A DNA stretch of 64,000 bases, taken from Stutzerimonas nitrititolerans (GTDB taxonomy: Bacteria > Pseudomonadota > Gammaproteobacteria > Pseudomonadales > Pseudomonadaceae). The DNA is taken from the NCBI RefSeq assembly GCF_003696285.1, contig NZ_RFFL01000014.1, forward strand, positions 62,001 to 126,000. Reading direction: 5' to 3'. Numbering within the stretch: position 1 is the first letter of the stretch; every line of letters starts with the position of its first letter. The position numbers were made by a program, and so were the translations under genes. Positions 48,377-57,589 of this stretch are shown one piece after another. Below the pieces are notes generated by a model. That model had not been told where the DNA came from and did no database searches. It saw only the letters and a list, made by a program, of their open reading frames with translations.

Positions 48377-49414
48377 ATGTCGCAGAGCTCGCAGCAGAAT
48401 CGCCAGATTCATCTGGCTTCCCGGCCGCACGGTGCACCGACGCTGGATAACTTCCGCCTGGAGAGCGTGCCGGTGTCCAGGCCTGAAGAGGGGCAATTGC
48501 TGCTGCGCACTGTATATCTGTCGCTGGATCCCTATATGCGTGGCCGCATGAGCGAAGGGCCATCGTACGCGCCACCGATGGCGATCGGTGATGTGATGAT
48601 CGGCGGCACCGTATGCCGGGTCGCCGAATCCCGTCATCCGGATTACCAGCCAGGCGACTGGGTGCTCAGCGGCAATGGCTGGCAGGACTATGCGGTGTCC
48701 AATGGCGATGGTCTGCTCAAGCTCGCCAGCGACATGAAACATCCGTCCCATGCGCTGGGCGTGCTCGGGATGCCGGGCTTCACTGCCTACATGGGACTGC
48801 TGGACATCGGTCAGCCGAAGGCCGGCGAAACCCTGGTAGTGGCCGCCGCCACCGGGCCGGTTGGCGCAACCGTGGGCCAGATCGGCAAGCTCAAGGGCTG
48901 CCATGTGATAGGTATCGCCGGTGGTGAGGAAAAATGCCGCCATGCCGTCGAGACCCTGGGTTTCGATGCCTGCATCGACCATCGCCAGCCGGGCTTCCCT
49001 GAGGAACTGGCACGCCAGTGTGGCGAGGGCATCGACATCTATTACGAGAACGTCGGCGGCAAGGTCTTCGATGCGGTGCTGCCACTGCTCAATACCAATG
49101 CGCGCATACCCGTGTGCGGTGTGGTCGCGCAGTACAACAGTACCGGCCTGCCGGACGGGCCGGATCGCCTGCCGCTGCTGCTCGAGACCATCTTGAAAAA
49201 GCGCATGCGCATGCAGGGCTTCATCATCTTCGATGATTACGGGCATCGTTACGGCGAGTTCCACGAGGCGATGAGCGCTTGGTACGCCGACGGCAAGATC
49301 CAGTATCGCGAGCAGGTAGTGCAAGGGCTGGAGAATGCGCCTGAAGCCTTCATCGGTCTGCTGGAGGGGAAGAACTTCGGCAAGCTGGTGGTGCAGGTCG
49401 GCAAGGTCGATTGA
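48377..49414 (+). CDS. NADP-dependent oxidoreductase, CurA/YncB family
   Basis: 345 residues of the leukotriene-B4 12-hydroxydehydrogenase/curcumin-reductase-like MDR group. Features include LSLDPYMRGRM (about 49-59), the AAATGPVGATVGQIGK NADP motif (about 153-168), IAGGEEKCRHAVETLGFD and YYENVGGKVFDAVLPLL. These enzymes reduce alpha,beta-unsaturated ketones with NADPH and contain no zinc. The substrate here is not known. The ATG at 48377 has GAGGAGA before it; the 146-base gap to cadA suggests its own transcript, with a strong hairpin after the stop. Confidence 0.88.
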   Translation: MSQSSQQNRQIHLASRPHGAPTLDNFRLESVPVSRPEEGQLLLRTVYLSLDPYMRGRMSEGPSYAPPMAIGDVMIGGTVCRVAESRHPDYQPGDWVLSGNGWQDYAVSNGDGLLKLASDMKHPSHALGVLGMPGFTAYMGLLDIGQPKAGETLVVAAATGPVGATVGQIGKLKGCHVIGIAGGEEKCRHAVETLGFDACIDHRQPGFPEELARQCGEGIDIYYENVGGKVFDAVLPLLNTNARIPVCGVVAQYNSTGLPDGPDRLPLLLETILKKRMRMQGFIIFDDYGHRYGEFHEAMSAWYADGKIQYREQVVQGLENAPEAFIGLLEGKNFGKLVVQVGKVD

Positions 49415-49806
49415 CCCGGGTCGGGTGAAGGCCGCTGCCGTTCGATTTCCCGGCCCTGAAAACGAACGCCCCGAAGCCGTTGGCTCGGGGCGTTCTTCCA
49501 TGCTGACCGTGTCGCTGGGTGGCCGCTGTCGTGACCGGCGTTGCTCAGCGCCTGCAAGTGACTCTCTGCAAGCCGATCTCGTCCGTTAACAGGCTCGCAG
49601 CTGATGCCATCGAGCGCTCTGGTGACCATTTGACGCAGCTCGGGTGCCGCTTTCAGCGCTATCGCTTGTGACTTGCAGGCCGCATCTATTTACTCTTGCT
49701 CGGCTTCCTGATTAGGGTGTGATGGCGTTTCATACCGAGTCGCGCCGGAGCACACGACCGCGCCGGCGAGAGCAGAACCCAACTCAAGAATTACAGGCGT
49801 TCAAGC
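49415..49806 (+). other. Intergenic region between the oxidoreductase and MFS genes
   Basis: 392 bases. Apart from the hairpin at 49464 (own entry), it holds no convincing gene; a short frame near 49719 overlaps the MFS start and is not supported by a ribosome site. The MFS promoter probably lies between 49640 and 49780, but I could not define its boxes. Confidence 0.5.
49464..49495 (+). terminator. Terminator-like hairpin after the oxidoreductase
   Basis: A ~14-bp stem with one bulged A (GAACGCCCCGA/GCC with GGC/TCGGGGCGTTC) and small loop, followed by TTCC. GC-rich, 50 bases after the stop; the T-tract is interrupted. Confidence 0.7.
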
Positions 49807-50997
49807 ATGAGAGTGAAGTGGTCAGCGTTTCCCTGGGTGTGCTTCGCCATGTGCGTAGGGGTGATGGGAACGGCGCTCATTTCGCCGCTGTACCCGCTGT
49901 ACCAGGAGGCATGGCAGCTACGTACCAGTGACATTTCGCTGATCTACGTGGTGTACATGCTGGGTGCCCTGTCCGGGCTGCTGTTCATGGGGCGGCTGTC
50001 CGATACCCTGGGTTTTCGCAACGTGATGCTGGTGGGGCTGCTGCTGGGCTGGGGCGGTACGCTGCTGACGATGATCGCCTGGGATGTCTCCAGCCTGAAT
50101 GTCGGTCGCTTCGCCGTCGGCCTGTCTTCCAGTCTGATCGTCACCAGCGCCTCGGTAGGCCTGGTGCATATCTCCAGCGAGAGTGCCTCGCAGCGGGTAT
50201 CGATGATCACCAGCTTCCTGCTGGCCTTCGGCTTCGGGTTGGGGCCGATAACCGGCGGGCTCATCGGCCAGTGGTTGCCGTATCCGCTGACGGTCACCTA
50301 TATCCCGACGCTGATTCTGGGCGTTTTGGCGATCTATGCCTTGATGCGTCTCGACCTGGAAGCTCACACGGCTACGGAGTCGCTGGGCTGGCGGACCTTC
50401 ATGCCGCGCCTGGCCTGGACCGCAGCCAGCGATTCACAAGCATTCATCCTGACCTGCGCTTGTCCGTTCTTCGCCTTCGGCGTGTTCGGGCTCTACGCCT
50501 CCATGTCCCCGTTGTTCCTGGAAAAGATGCTGCCTTGGCACGGACCGGTGGTGAGCGGTTCCTCCATCGGCGTCATCCTGCTGGCTTCGGCGGCAACGCA
50601 GCTGCTCTGTGCCAGGCTGCACGTGCGCTGGTGCGGCTTCATCGGGCTGATGGCGATCGTCGTGAGCAACGCCTTGCTGGTGGCCAACTTCAGGGTCAAT
50701 TCGAGCCTGGTGTTCATGATCGGCGTCGGCGCCACGGCGATCGGGCACGGGACCTGTCTGCTCGCGGGGCTCAGCATGGTCAACCGCATCGCCAGTCCGG
50801 CCGAGCGCTCAGGGCTGATCTCGACCTACCTGGTATGCGGCTACGTCGGCAGCATCGCGCCGCTGATCGGCGTGGGCTGGGTCGCCGACCACTATGGCTT
50901 GCCCACCGCGATCACGCTGTTTGGCGGCGCGGTCGTCCTCGTGGCGACGCCGCTGGCGGTGTGCTTCTACCGGCATCCCAGGATGCGCACGGTCTGA
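49807..50997 (+). CDS. MFS transporter, 12 TM
   Basis: 396 residues, almost entirely hydrophobic helices. The loop 2-3 signature of the major facilitator superfamily is visible as MGRLSDTLGFRNVML (about 59-73), and the MFS motif C-like region LLAFGFGLGPITGGLIG (about 138-154) suggests an antiporter, such as drug or metabolite export. Substrate unknown. Start ATG 49807 has only a weak AGGCG site; no earlier start adds membrane sequence. The gene converges on the ybhN-like gene with three bases between stops. Confidence 0.85.
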   Translation: MRVKWSAFPWVCFAMCVGVMGTALISPLYPLYQEAWQLRTSDISLIYVVYMLGALSGLLFMGRLSDTLGFRNVMLVGLLLGWGGTLLTMIAWDVSSLNVGRFAVGLSSSLIVTSASVGLVHISSESASQRVSMITSFLLAFGFGLGPITGGLIGQWLPYPLTVTYIPTLILGVLAIYALMRLDLEAHTATESLGWRTFMPRLAWTAASDSQAFILTCACPFFAFGVFGLYASMSPLFLEKMLPWHGPVVSGSSIGVILLASAATQLLCARLHVRWCGFIGLMAIVVSNALLVANFRVNSSLVFMIGVGATAIGHGTCLLAGLSMVNRIASPAERSGLISTYLVCGYVGSIAPLIGVGWVADHYGLPTAITLFGGAVVLVATPLAVCFYRHPRMRTV

Positions 50998-51000
50998 CGA

Positions 51001-52005
51001 TCATCGGGCTGCGGGCTGGGGCGGCTCGCTGTCATCGCGCTGCTTGCGCAATTTCTTCGCCCGCGCTTCGAGCAGGATGTAGACCAGGGTGGCGAAGAGC
51101 AGGGGAATGAGGAAGTAGATCACGCGGTAGCCGATCAGTCCGGCAACGATGCTGCCCTTGCTCATCTCGCCGGAGAGCAGGGCAACGAAAACGGCCTCGA
51201 TGACGCCCAGACCCGCCGGGATGTGAGTGATCACCCCGGCGATGCTGCTGATCAGCAGGATCCCGAGCACCAGCGGGTACTCCGCCTTCTGCGACAGCAT
51301 GAAATACACCACCAGCGCCATGAGCGACCAGTTCGCCGCGCCCAGCAGCATCTGGATCACGGCCAGGCGCCAGGAGGGCAGCTGGATCTCGTGCCCGCGA
51401 ATCGTCCATTCGCGACGCGTGGAAAAGCGGCACAAGCCCAGATAGAACAGGCTGATCGCGATCAGCCCCACCCCCAGAAAGCGCAATGCGGTCGCCCCGA
51501 TCTTCCAGCTCTCGGGCGGCGTGATCCAGCCCATGGCGAATATCGCCCCGGCCAGCCAGAGGTAGCCTATCCAGTTGGTCAGCACGCTCATGGTGAAGAT
51601 GCGGGTGATCTGCGAGGCGCGCAACCCCAGGCGCGAGTACAGCCGGTAGCGCAGGGCGATCCCGCCGACCCAGGCACTCAGGTTGAGGTTGAAGGCATAG
51701 CAGACGAAGGTGATGGGTACGACCTGCCTGATCGGCAGGTTGTGGCCCACATACGCCTTGCCGAGCACGTCGTAGCAGCAGTACACGGCGTAGCTGGCTA
51801 GCGCCGCGCCGCCTGCCATGAACAGGGTTTCGGCGCTGTAGCTGCGCAGGGTCCGGCTGACCTCGGCCCAGTCCAGATTGCGCGCCAGGCTGATCAGCAG
51901 ACCGGCGACCAGGAGGAAGAAGACGTAGGTGAGAATCTTCTTGATCATCGGCCATCGGCGACGCCAAGGGCCCGGTGCGTCCGTTGCTGTGGAGGTTTCG
52001 CTCAT
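51001..52005 (-). CDS. ybhN: YbhN/LPG-synthase-TM-like integral membrane protein
   Basis: 334 residues with about eight membrane helices and the conserved segments WVGGIALRYRLYSRLGL and THIPAGLGVIEAVFVALLSG of the UPF0104/lysylphosphatidylglycerol-synthase transmembrane family. The catalytic aminoacyl-transferase part of MprF is absent, so this is a flippase-like membrane unit only. The N-terminus is hydrophilic (MSETSTATDAPGPWRRRW). The ATG at 52005 overlaps the clsB stop by four bases. It is the last gene of DUF72-ybhP-clsB-ybhN. Confidence 0.85.
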   Translation of the reverse strand: MSETSTATDAPGPWRRRWPMIKKILTYVFFLLVAGLLISLARNLDWAEVSRTLRSYSAETLFMAGGAALASYAVYCCYDVLGKAYVGHNLPIRQVVPITFVCYAFNLNLSAWVGGIALRYRLYSRLGLRASQITRIFTMSVLTNWIGYLWLAGAIFAMGWITPPESWKIGATALRFLGVGLIAISLFYLGLCRFSTRREWTIRGHEIQLPSWRLAVIQMLLGAANWSLMALVVYFMLSQKAEYPLVLGILLISSIAGVITHIPAGLGVIEAVFVALLSGEMSKGSIVAGLIGYRVIYFLIPLLFATLVYILLEARAKKLRKQRDDSEPPQPAAR

Positions 52006-53258
52006 TGCTGTTCTCGCTGTAGGGGTGCGTCGCTGACCTGATGCGATTGCGATTGCGCAGGGCGATTGTTCGGATCGAGCAGCTCCAGCTTGGGCTTGTG
52101 CGCGGGAAACATGCCCACCAGCGCCGGAAAGTGGCGCAGGAAGTGGAAAATCAGAAAGGCCAGCGGTGCGCGCCACCAGTAACCCCGCATGATCCGCTCC
52201 AGCGGAATCCGCCGGCAGTCGTTCTGCAGCAGATGATCGAGGCGTTCGTGCAGCAGACGGTTGAACATGTGGTCGCGAATGATCAGGTTGGCTTCCAGGT
52301 TCAGCGACAGGCTCAGCGGATCGAGGTTGCTCGAGCCCACGGTCGACCACTCGTAGTCGGCCAGCGCGACCTTGCCGTGCAGTGGTCGCCGGCAGTATTC
52401 GTGAATCTCCACGCCGTCGTTCATCAGGTAGTTGTAGAGCATCCGCGCGCCGAACTTGGCGATCGGCATGTCCGGTTGCCCCTGCAGGATCAGGCGTACC
52501 CGCACGCCGCGGCGCGCCGCGTTGCGGATTTCCCTGAGCACGCGGTAGCCGGGGAAGAAATAGGCGTTGGCGATCACCAGCCGTGAGCGGGCATCGCGAA
52601 TCGCCTGCAAATAGTGCTGCTCGATGTCCGTGTTGTGTTCGTCGTTGTCGCGCGTGACCAGCAGCGCCCGCGCCTCGCCGCGATTGCTGCCGACGTAGGT
52701 ATCGGCAAGCGGCCGGATGCGGCGCTGCCACCAGCGCCGGGAAGGGTTCGGCGGCGCGACGGTGGTCAGCGCGAAGCGGTGAATGTCATGCACCACCGGA
52801 CCTTCGACCTGCAACGCGTAGTCCTGCTTGGCGCCGGGGCCGAAGTCACCCAGGTGATCGGCGGAGAAGTTGATACCGCCAATGAAGGCGACTTCCCCGT
52901 CGACCACCACGATCTTGCGATGCAGGCGGCGGAACAGGTTGACCCGCTTGCCCAGCAGCCGCTTGCGTGGATCGAACATCTGGATGCGGATGCCGACATC
53001 GGTCATCGCCGCCACGAACTCGGCAGAGAGGTCGGCCGAGCCATACCCATCCACGGTGATATCCACGGACGCACCGCGCTGCGCCGCCGCGATCAGCGCC
53101 TTCTGCAGTTCGATGCCGACCTTGTCTTCGAAGAAGATGAAGGTCTCGAGCAGGACTTCGTTCTTGGCCTCTCGAATGGCCTCGAACACACGCGGAAAGA
53201 ATTCCTCGCCGTTTTCCAGCAACTGAAGACGATTTCCGTCTCTCCAGTGAAACTTCAT
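52002..53258 (-). CDS. clsB: Cardiolipin synthase B (phospholipase D superfamily)
   Basis: 418 residues with two HKD motifs of the PLD superfamily: HRKIVVVDGEVAFIGG (about residues 113-128) and HGKVALADYEWSTVGSSNLD (about 296-315). Residues correspond to ClsB/YbhO, which makes cardiolipin and can use phosphatidylethanolamine or phosphatidylglycerol. It lacks the N-terminal membrane helices of ClsA. ATG 53258 has an ATGA overlap with ybhP, and its stop overlaps ybhN. Confidence 0.92.
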   Translation of the reverse strand: MKFHWRDGNRLQLLENGEEFFPRVFEAIREAKNEVLLETFIFFEDKVGIELQKALIAAAQRGASVDITVDGYGSADLSAEFVAAMTDVGIRIQMFDPRKRLLGKRVNLFRRLHRKIVVVDGEVAFIGGINFSADHLGDFGPGAKQDYALQVEGPVVHDIHRFALTTVAPPNPSRRWWQRRIRPLADTYVGSNRGEARALLVTRDNDEHNTDIEQHYLQAIRDARSRLVIANAYFFPGYRVLREIRNAARRGVRVRLILQGQPDMPIAKFGARMLYNYLMNDGVEIHEYCRRPLHGKVALADYEWSTVGSSNLDPLSLSLNLEANLIIRDHMFNRLLHERLDHLLQNDCRRIPLERIMRGYWWRAPLAFLIFHFLRHFPALVGMFPAHKPKLELLDPNNRPAQSQSHQVSDAPLQREQQ

Positions 53259-54058
53259 AGATGCAACTCCACCGCCAGTGGCAGATGATCGGACAGGTGC
53301 GTCCAGGGTTTGTTACCGAGAATCTGTGGGCGGTGGCTGGTGGCGTTACGGACGTAGATGCGGTCGAGCCGCAGCAGCGGCCAGCGTGCGGGGAAACTCT
53401 TGGCCACCTTGCCTTGGGTGACGGCGAACACTTCATGCAGGCCGGCGCAGCGGTTCAGCGTGGCGGTCGCCTTCAGGCGCCAGTCGTTGAAGTCCCCGGC
53501 GACCACCACCGGTGCGTCCTCGGGCAGCGAGTCCAGCAACTGGCAGAGCAGCTCCAGCTGTTGCTGTCGGTGGGTTTCGCGCAGGCCCAGATGCACGCAG
53601 ATCGCATGGAATTCTTCGTGCCCCGGCACTTGCAGCACGCTGTGCAGCAGCCCGCGCCGTTCGGGCCCGGTGATCGACACGTCCAGGTTCTCGTAGCGCA
53701 GGATGGGAAACTTGGAGAGCAGCGCATTGCCGTGATCGCCGTCGGGGTAGACGGCGTTGCGACCGTAGGCGAAGTCGGTCCAGATGCTGTCGGCGAGGAA
53801 CTCGTACTGACTCATCTGTGGCCAGTTGTGAAAGCGCAGGGCATGTTTTTCGTGCGTCCCGAGCACTTCCTGCAGGAACACGATATCGGCGCCCACCGAC
53901 CGAACCGCCTCGCGCAACTCGGGCAGGATGAACCTGCGATTGAGCGCAGTGAAACCCTTGTGGGTATTGACCGTGAGAACGCGAAGCGAATTGACCGCCG
54001 TGGCCAGATGAGAGTCCAGATCCGTGCTGTCGAGGGGGTGGTTCTTATCTAGGGTCAC
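53255..54058 (-). CDS. ybhP: Endonuclease/exonuclease/phosphatase-family protein YbhP
   Basis: 267 residues of the EEP superfamily with NTHKGF, FLQEV (metal-binding Glu), VVAGDFNDW and LSDHLPL (catalytic His). In E. coli ybhP-ybhO-ybhN is a conserved trio; the reaction of YbhP is unknown, but lipid- or nucleotide-linked phosphodiesters are possible. The start is GTG 54058 in a GTGA overlap with the DUF72 gene. Confidence 0.87.
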   Translation of the reverse strand: MTLDKNHPLDSTDLDSHLATAVNSLRVLTVNTHKGFTALNRRFILPELREAVRSVGADIVFLQEVLGTHEKHALRFHNWPQMSQYEFLADSIWTDFAYGRNAVYPDGDHGNALLSKFPILRYENLDVSITGPERRGLLHSVLQVPGHEEFHAICVHLGLRETHRQQQLELLCQLLDSLPEDAPVVVAGDFNDWRLKATATLNRCAGLHEVFAVTQGKVAKSFPARWPLLRLDRIYVRNATSHRPQILGNKPWTHLSDHLPLAVELHL

Positions 54059-54972
54059 ACCATGGCTCCTTCAAGCTGGCCCGGGCTGGTTTCCAGGTCT
54101 TTGTCCAGTCCGAGCCGGCGCAGTAGTTGCCGCGCATCGTAGGGCGCCCGGACCTTCACATCGTTGTCGAAATAGCAGTACACCGCGCGCGGACGCTTGT
54201 CGGGCTCATGCTCCGGGTCGATCAGTTGCGCATCGTCCGGCTGGCGGCCCTCGCTCCAGCAGCGAATCCGCTCGCACCAGCGCTCCAGCGCCGCGTCGGT
54301 ATAGCCGCTGGTGTAGAGCTGTTCGGCACCGTGCAGGCGCAGGTAGACGAAGTCGCTGGTCAGGTCTTCGCGATAGGGCCACTTGCCGGCGGTGTCCGCG
54401 ATTACCAGCGCCACGCGGTAACGGCGCAACAGCTCGACGAATTCGGGTGTGACGAAACTGTCGTGACGAATTTCCACGGCATGTCGCAGCGGCCGTGAAC
54501 GGTCGATCGCCAGATAGTCGCGGCCCGCCATGCGTTCGTCGCAGCCCTTGGCGATGCGCAAGGCATCCTGGGTGTTATGCGGTAGAAGTTTCAGAAAGGA
54601 TTCAAAGAGTTGCGGGTCGAACTTGAAGCTGGGTGGAAACTGCCAGAGCAGCGGGCCCAGCTTCTCCTTGAGCTGAAAGAGTCCCGAGGCAAGGAAATTC
54701 GCCAAGGGCGTCTCGACGTCCCGCAAGCGACGTACATGGGTCATGAAGCGCGGCCCCTTCACGCTGAAGACGAAGCCTTCGGGCGTGTCGGCATACCAGT
54801 TCGCATAGCGTTCCGGCGTCTGCAGCGCATAGAACGACCCATTGATCTCGATGCTGCTCACTGCGCGGGAAGCGAACCGCAGTTCGTGCTTCTGTACCAG
54901 GCCCTTGGGGTAGAAGTCACCTCGCCACGGGGCGTAGCGCCAGCCTGAAATGCCGATATGGATGGCTGCCAT
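54055..54972 (-). CDS. DUF72 TIM-barrel protein
   Basis: 305 residues of the DUF72 family (YecE-like), with the family N-terminus IGISGWRYAPWRGDFYPKGL, EINGSFYALQT and FSVKGPRFMTH, and a C-terminal CYFDNDVKVRAPYDA. DUF72 proteins have a TIM-barrel fold and no proved activity. It is first in the DUF72-ybhP-clsB-ybhN operon, a linkage that suggests an envelope or lipid role, though this is only context. ATG 54972 has GGAGC near it. Confidence 0.87.
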   Translation of the reverse strand: MAAIHIGISGWRYAPWRGDFYPKGLVQKHELRFASRAVSSIEINGSFYALQTPERYANWYADTPEGFVFSVKGPRFMTHVRRLRDVETPLANFLASGLFQLKEKLGPLLWQFPPSFKFDPQLFESFLKLLPHNTQDALRIAKGCDERMAGRDYLAIDRSRPLRHAVEIRHDSFVTPEFVELLRRYRVALVIADTAGKWPYREDLTSDFVYLRLHGAEQLYTSGYTDAALERWCERIRCWSEGRQPDDAQLIDPEHEPDKRPRAVYCYFDNDVKVRAPYDARQLLRRLGLDKDLETSPGQLEGAMV

Positions 54973-55387
54973 CAGGTTGCTCCTCGAACCAGGGTCACTG
55001 CGGAGAGATGAATCGGTGCTGCACTGCTACTTCCGGTGCTCGCTACGGGGCTCATCGAGCGCTCCTGGCTGCGCCACGGAAACGCTCGGTGCACAGTTCT
55101 TCCGACTGAGCCTGGCTTTGGCGGTTCCTCTTTTCGGGATGAAAGGCGAAGCGGGAGGGTGCAGCAGAGGGCCGGGATCGGTTGCCGAGCGGATCGTTGC
55201 AGGCGCCATAGGCCTGGCGCAGTTACTGGATCGTCGGGCTTTCGGCCGTGTTTCAGCGCTGCGGGGGCGCTGCAGAACGCATCGGGACCAATCGATGCGG
55301 TGCCCACTCCAAGCGCGGGATGCGCATTATTTTTATTTACCTAATAATCAGTTAGTTATGGAGTTATATGAATGTAGATTAGAGATT
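54973..55387. other. Intergenic region with an AT-rich patch
   Basis: 415 bases between the DUF72 start and the 3' end of the LysR gene. No credible gene: the open frames are high-arginine/serine shadows. Bases 55325-55385 are unusually AT-rich (ATTTTTATTTACCTAATAAT) and may hold a promoter for the leftward operon or a small transferred patch, but no motif is certain. Confidence 0.4.
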
Positions 55388-56293
55388 TCAGGCGAGCGCC
55401 CATGGCACCTCGTCCTTGAAGGATTCGACTAGGTAGTCGGCCATCACCCGGACCTTCGCGGGCGGGCGGCGATCCGGCGGGTAAAGGAGGTGGATGCCAC
55501 CCACGTCCATCGCGGGCTTGTCGAGTTCCAGCACCACCAGTTCGCCTCTTCGCAAAGCGCCCGCGACGATGAACTGCGGTTGATAGATGATGCCCTGGCC
55601 ACCGACCGCTGCAGCGACCAGAGCCGAGCCGTTATTGGCGAGCAGATCGCCACTGACCGTCACCCGCGCGTTCCCGTCGCGCCCGAACGCCCAGTCCTTG
55701 CTCTGCGATAGCGTGTAGCTCAGGCAGTTATGCTGCGCCAGGTCGGCCACCTTGCGCGGGACGCCTCGCTCATCCAGATAGGCGGGAGCGGCGCAGACCA
55801 CCAACGGGCAATCGGCCAGCCTGCGCGCCTGCAGCGTACTGTCGGCGAGCCGACCGATTCGTACCGCCATATCCCAGCCGCCGTCGATCAGATCCACCTG
55901 ACTGTCATTGAGACCCAGTTCCACCCGGACCGCCGGATGACGCTGGCTGAACGCCGGCACCAACGGCGCGATGTAGCGGCTGCCGAAGGTCAGCGGCACG
56001 TTCATCCGTAGCAGTCCGCGCGCTTCGACCCTTTGCGAGGCGGCGCTGGCTTCGGCTTCCTCTATTTCCGGCAGGATGCGCAGACAGGCTTCCAGATAAT
56101 CACTGCCGGCCTCGGTCAGGCTCAGGCGGCGCGTGGTCCGGTGCAACAGCTTCACACCCAGATGCGACTCCAGCGCATCCACATGCTTGGTGGCCATCGC
56201 CGGCGATATGCCCAGGTGGCGGCCTGCAGCGGACAGGCTACCGGCGCTGACCGCACGTACGAAGATACGCATGCCAGTGATGCGATCGAGCAC
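55388..56293 (-). CDS. LysR-family regulator of the dioxygenase operon
   Basis: 301 residues: HTH (MRIFVRAVSAGSLSAAGRHLGISPAMATKHVDALE) and effector domain of the CrgA/DmlR type. Start is GTG 56293 with an AGGAGGAT site. It is divergent from the extradiol dioxygenase/DUF2218/cytochrome b561 run, with 105 AT-rich bases between; the usual arrangement for a LysR activator or repressor of those genes. Effector not known. Confidence 0.88.
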   Translation of the reverse strand: MLDRITGMRIFVRAVSAGSLSAAGRHLGISPAMATKHVDALESHLGVKLLHRTTRRLSLTEAGSDYLEACLRILPEIEEAEASAASQRVEARGLLRMNVPLTFGSRYIAPLVPAFSQRHPAVRVELGLNDSQVDLIDGGWDMAVRIGRLADSTLQARRLADCPLVVCAAPAYLDERGVPRKVADLAQHNCLSYTLSQSKDWAFGRDGNARVTVSGDLLANNGSALVAAAVGGQGIIYQPQFIVAGALRRGELVVLELDKPAMDVGGIHLLYPPDRRPPAKVRVMADYLVESFKDEVPWALA

Positions 56294-56398
56294 TTATTTA
56301 ATCCTCCTGGTAGGAAGTGAAAGCATTATTCTGCGGATTATCAATGTAAAGGATTCAAGTGATACTGGCCTCCGTGAACTAACGGTACGGAGAGTGCC

Positions 56399-57214
56399 AT
56401 GACCATCGTCAACGATAGCCGTATGCCTGCCTTGTTCGTGCCCCACGGTGCCGGCCCCTGTTTCTTCATGGACTGGAATCCGCCCACCGCCTGGAACCGG
56501 ATGGCGGACTTCCTCAAGCACGTGGCTTCTACCTTGCCTGCGCGCCCCAAAGCCATAGTGCTGGTCTCGGGCCACTGGCTGGAAGCGGCCTTCAGCGTGA
56601 CCAGCGGTCCGCAACCGAAGCTGATCTATGACTACCACGGTTTTCCGGCCCACACGTACGAGTTGCGTTATCCGGCGCCCGGTGAACCGCAACTGGCGGC
56701 GCGCATCGCTGGCCTGCTCGGAAAGGCGCGGTTGCCGGCACGGCAGAATCCCACTCGTGGGTTCGACCACGGCATGTTCATCCCGCTGAAACTGATGTTC
56801 CCCGATGCGGACATCCCGGTGGTGCAATTGTCGCTGCATCATGACCTGGACCCACAGGTGCATCTGGAGGCCGGTCGGGCACTGGCGCCGTTGCGCGATG
56901 AAGGCGTGCTGATCGTCGGCAGCGGCATGAGCTTCCACAACATGCGTGGCTATGGCGATCCGCGGTTCGGTCCGATTTCCGCCGAGTTCGATCATTGGCT
57001 GGTGCAGGCGGTCGAATCCGCGGCGCAACAGCGCGAACAGGCGCTGGCCAACTGGACCCAGGCGCCTTCGGCACGGCTGTGTCATCCACCACGTGCCGAG
57101 GAGCATCTGCTGCCGCTGATGCTGGTCGCCGGGGCGGCGGGCGAGGACGCCGGCCAACGCATATTCACCGATCGCGTGATGGAAACCACGCTGTCGGCTT
57201 TCCGTTTCGGTTAG
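56399..57214 (+). CDS. Class III extradiol ring-cleavage dioxygenase (4,5-DOPA dioxygenase family)
   Basis: 271 residues of the LigB/YgiD family. Candidate metal ligands are H16 (FVPHGAGP), H58-region VSGHW, H122-region RGFDHGMFIP and LSLHHDLDP, with H in SGMSFHNMR. Such enzymes cleave catechol-type rings such as DOPA; the physiological substrate is open. ATG 56399 follows ACGGAGAG. It begins the operon with DUF2218 (59-base gap) and cytochrome b561 (34-base gap). Confidence 0.85.
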   Translation: MTIVNDSRMPALFVPHGAGPCFFMDWNPPTAWNRMADFLKHVASTLPARPKAIVLVSGHWLEAAFSVTSGPQPKLIYDYHGFPAHTYELRYPAPGEPQLAARIAGLLGKARLPARQNPTRGFDHGMFIPLKLMFPDADIPVVQLSLHHDLDPQVHLEAGRALAPLRDEGVLIVGSGMSFHNMRGYGDPRFGPISAEFDHWLVQAVESAAQQREQALANWTQAPSARLCHPPRAEEHLLPLMLVAGAAGEDAGQRIFTDRVMETTLSAFRFG

Positions 57215-57273
57215 CTCATGACCATCAACCGGCCCGCGGTACAGCCGCCGGGCTGATTCACAGGAGTTTCAAC

Positions 57274-57555
57274 ATGCTGGTTTCAACTGCTCGGATCACC
57301 ACGGAAAATCCGCAACGACTGATCACACGCCTGTGCAAACACTGGGGCCACAAGTTTCCGGTGAGCTACGACGAACACCAGGGCGAGATCGAGCTCACCC
57401 TGGGGCATTGTCTGCTCGAGGTGCACGAGAATGGGCTGCAGGTCCGCCTGCAAGCCGCCGACGAAGAGCAGATCCAGCGGCTGCAGCAGGTGGTCGCCGA
57501 GCATCTGGAGCGTATGGCGGCGGGCGAAACCCTCGTCTTCAACTGGCAACCATGA
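57274..57555 (+). CDS. DUF2218 protein
   Basis: 93 residues, a small alpha/beta protein with the family look HWGHKFPVSYDEHQGEIEL and a terminal NWQP. DUF2218 proteins often accompany siderophore-linked or redox genes, but no function is established. ATG 57274 has CAGGAG at good spacing. Part of the dioxygenase operon. Confidence 0.85.
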   Translation: MLVSTARITTENPQRLITRLCKHWGHKFPVSYDEHQGEIELTLGHCLLEVHENGLQVRLQAADEEQIQRLQQVVAEHLERMAAGETLVFNWQP

Positions 57556-57589
57556 TTTTTCAGAACGAACAGCGAAGGAGCAGTGACAA

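Noticed and set aside
54972-55307. A 111-codon minus-strand frame upstream of the DUF72 gene
   Set aside because: Serine-, proline- and arginine-rich shadow composition with no conserved motif or ribosome site.
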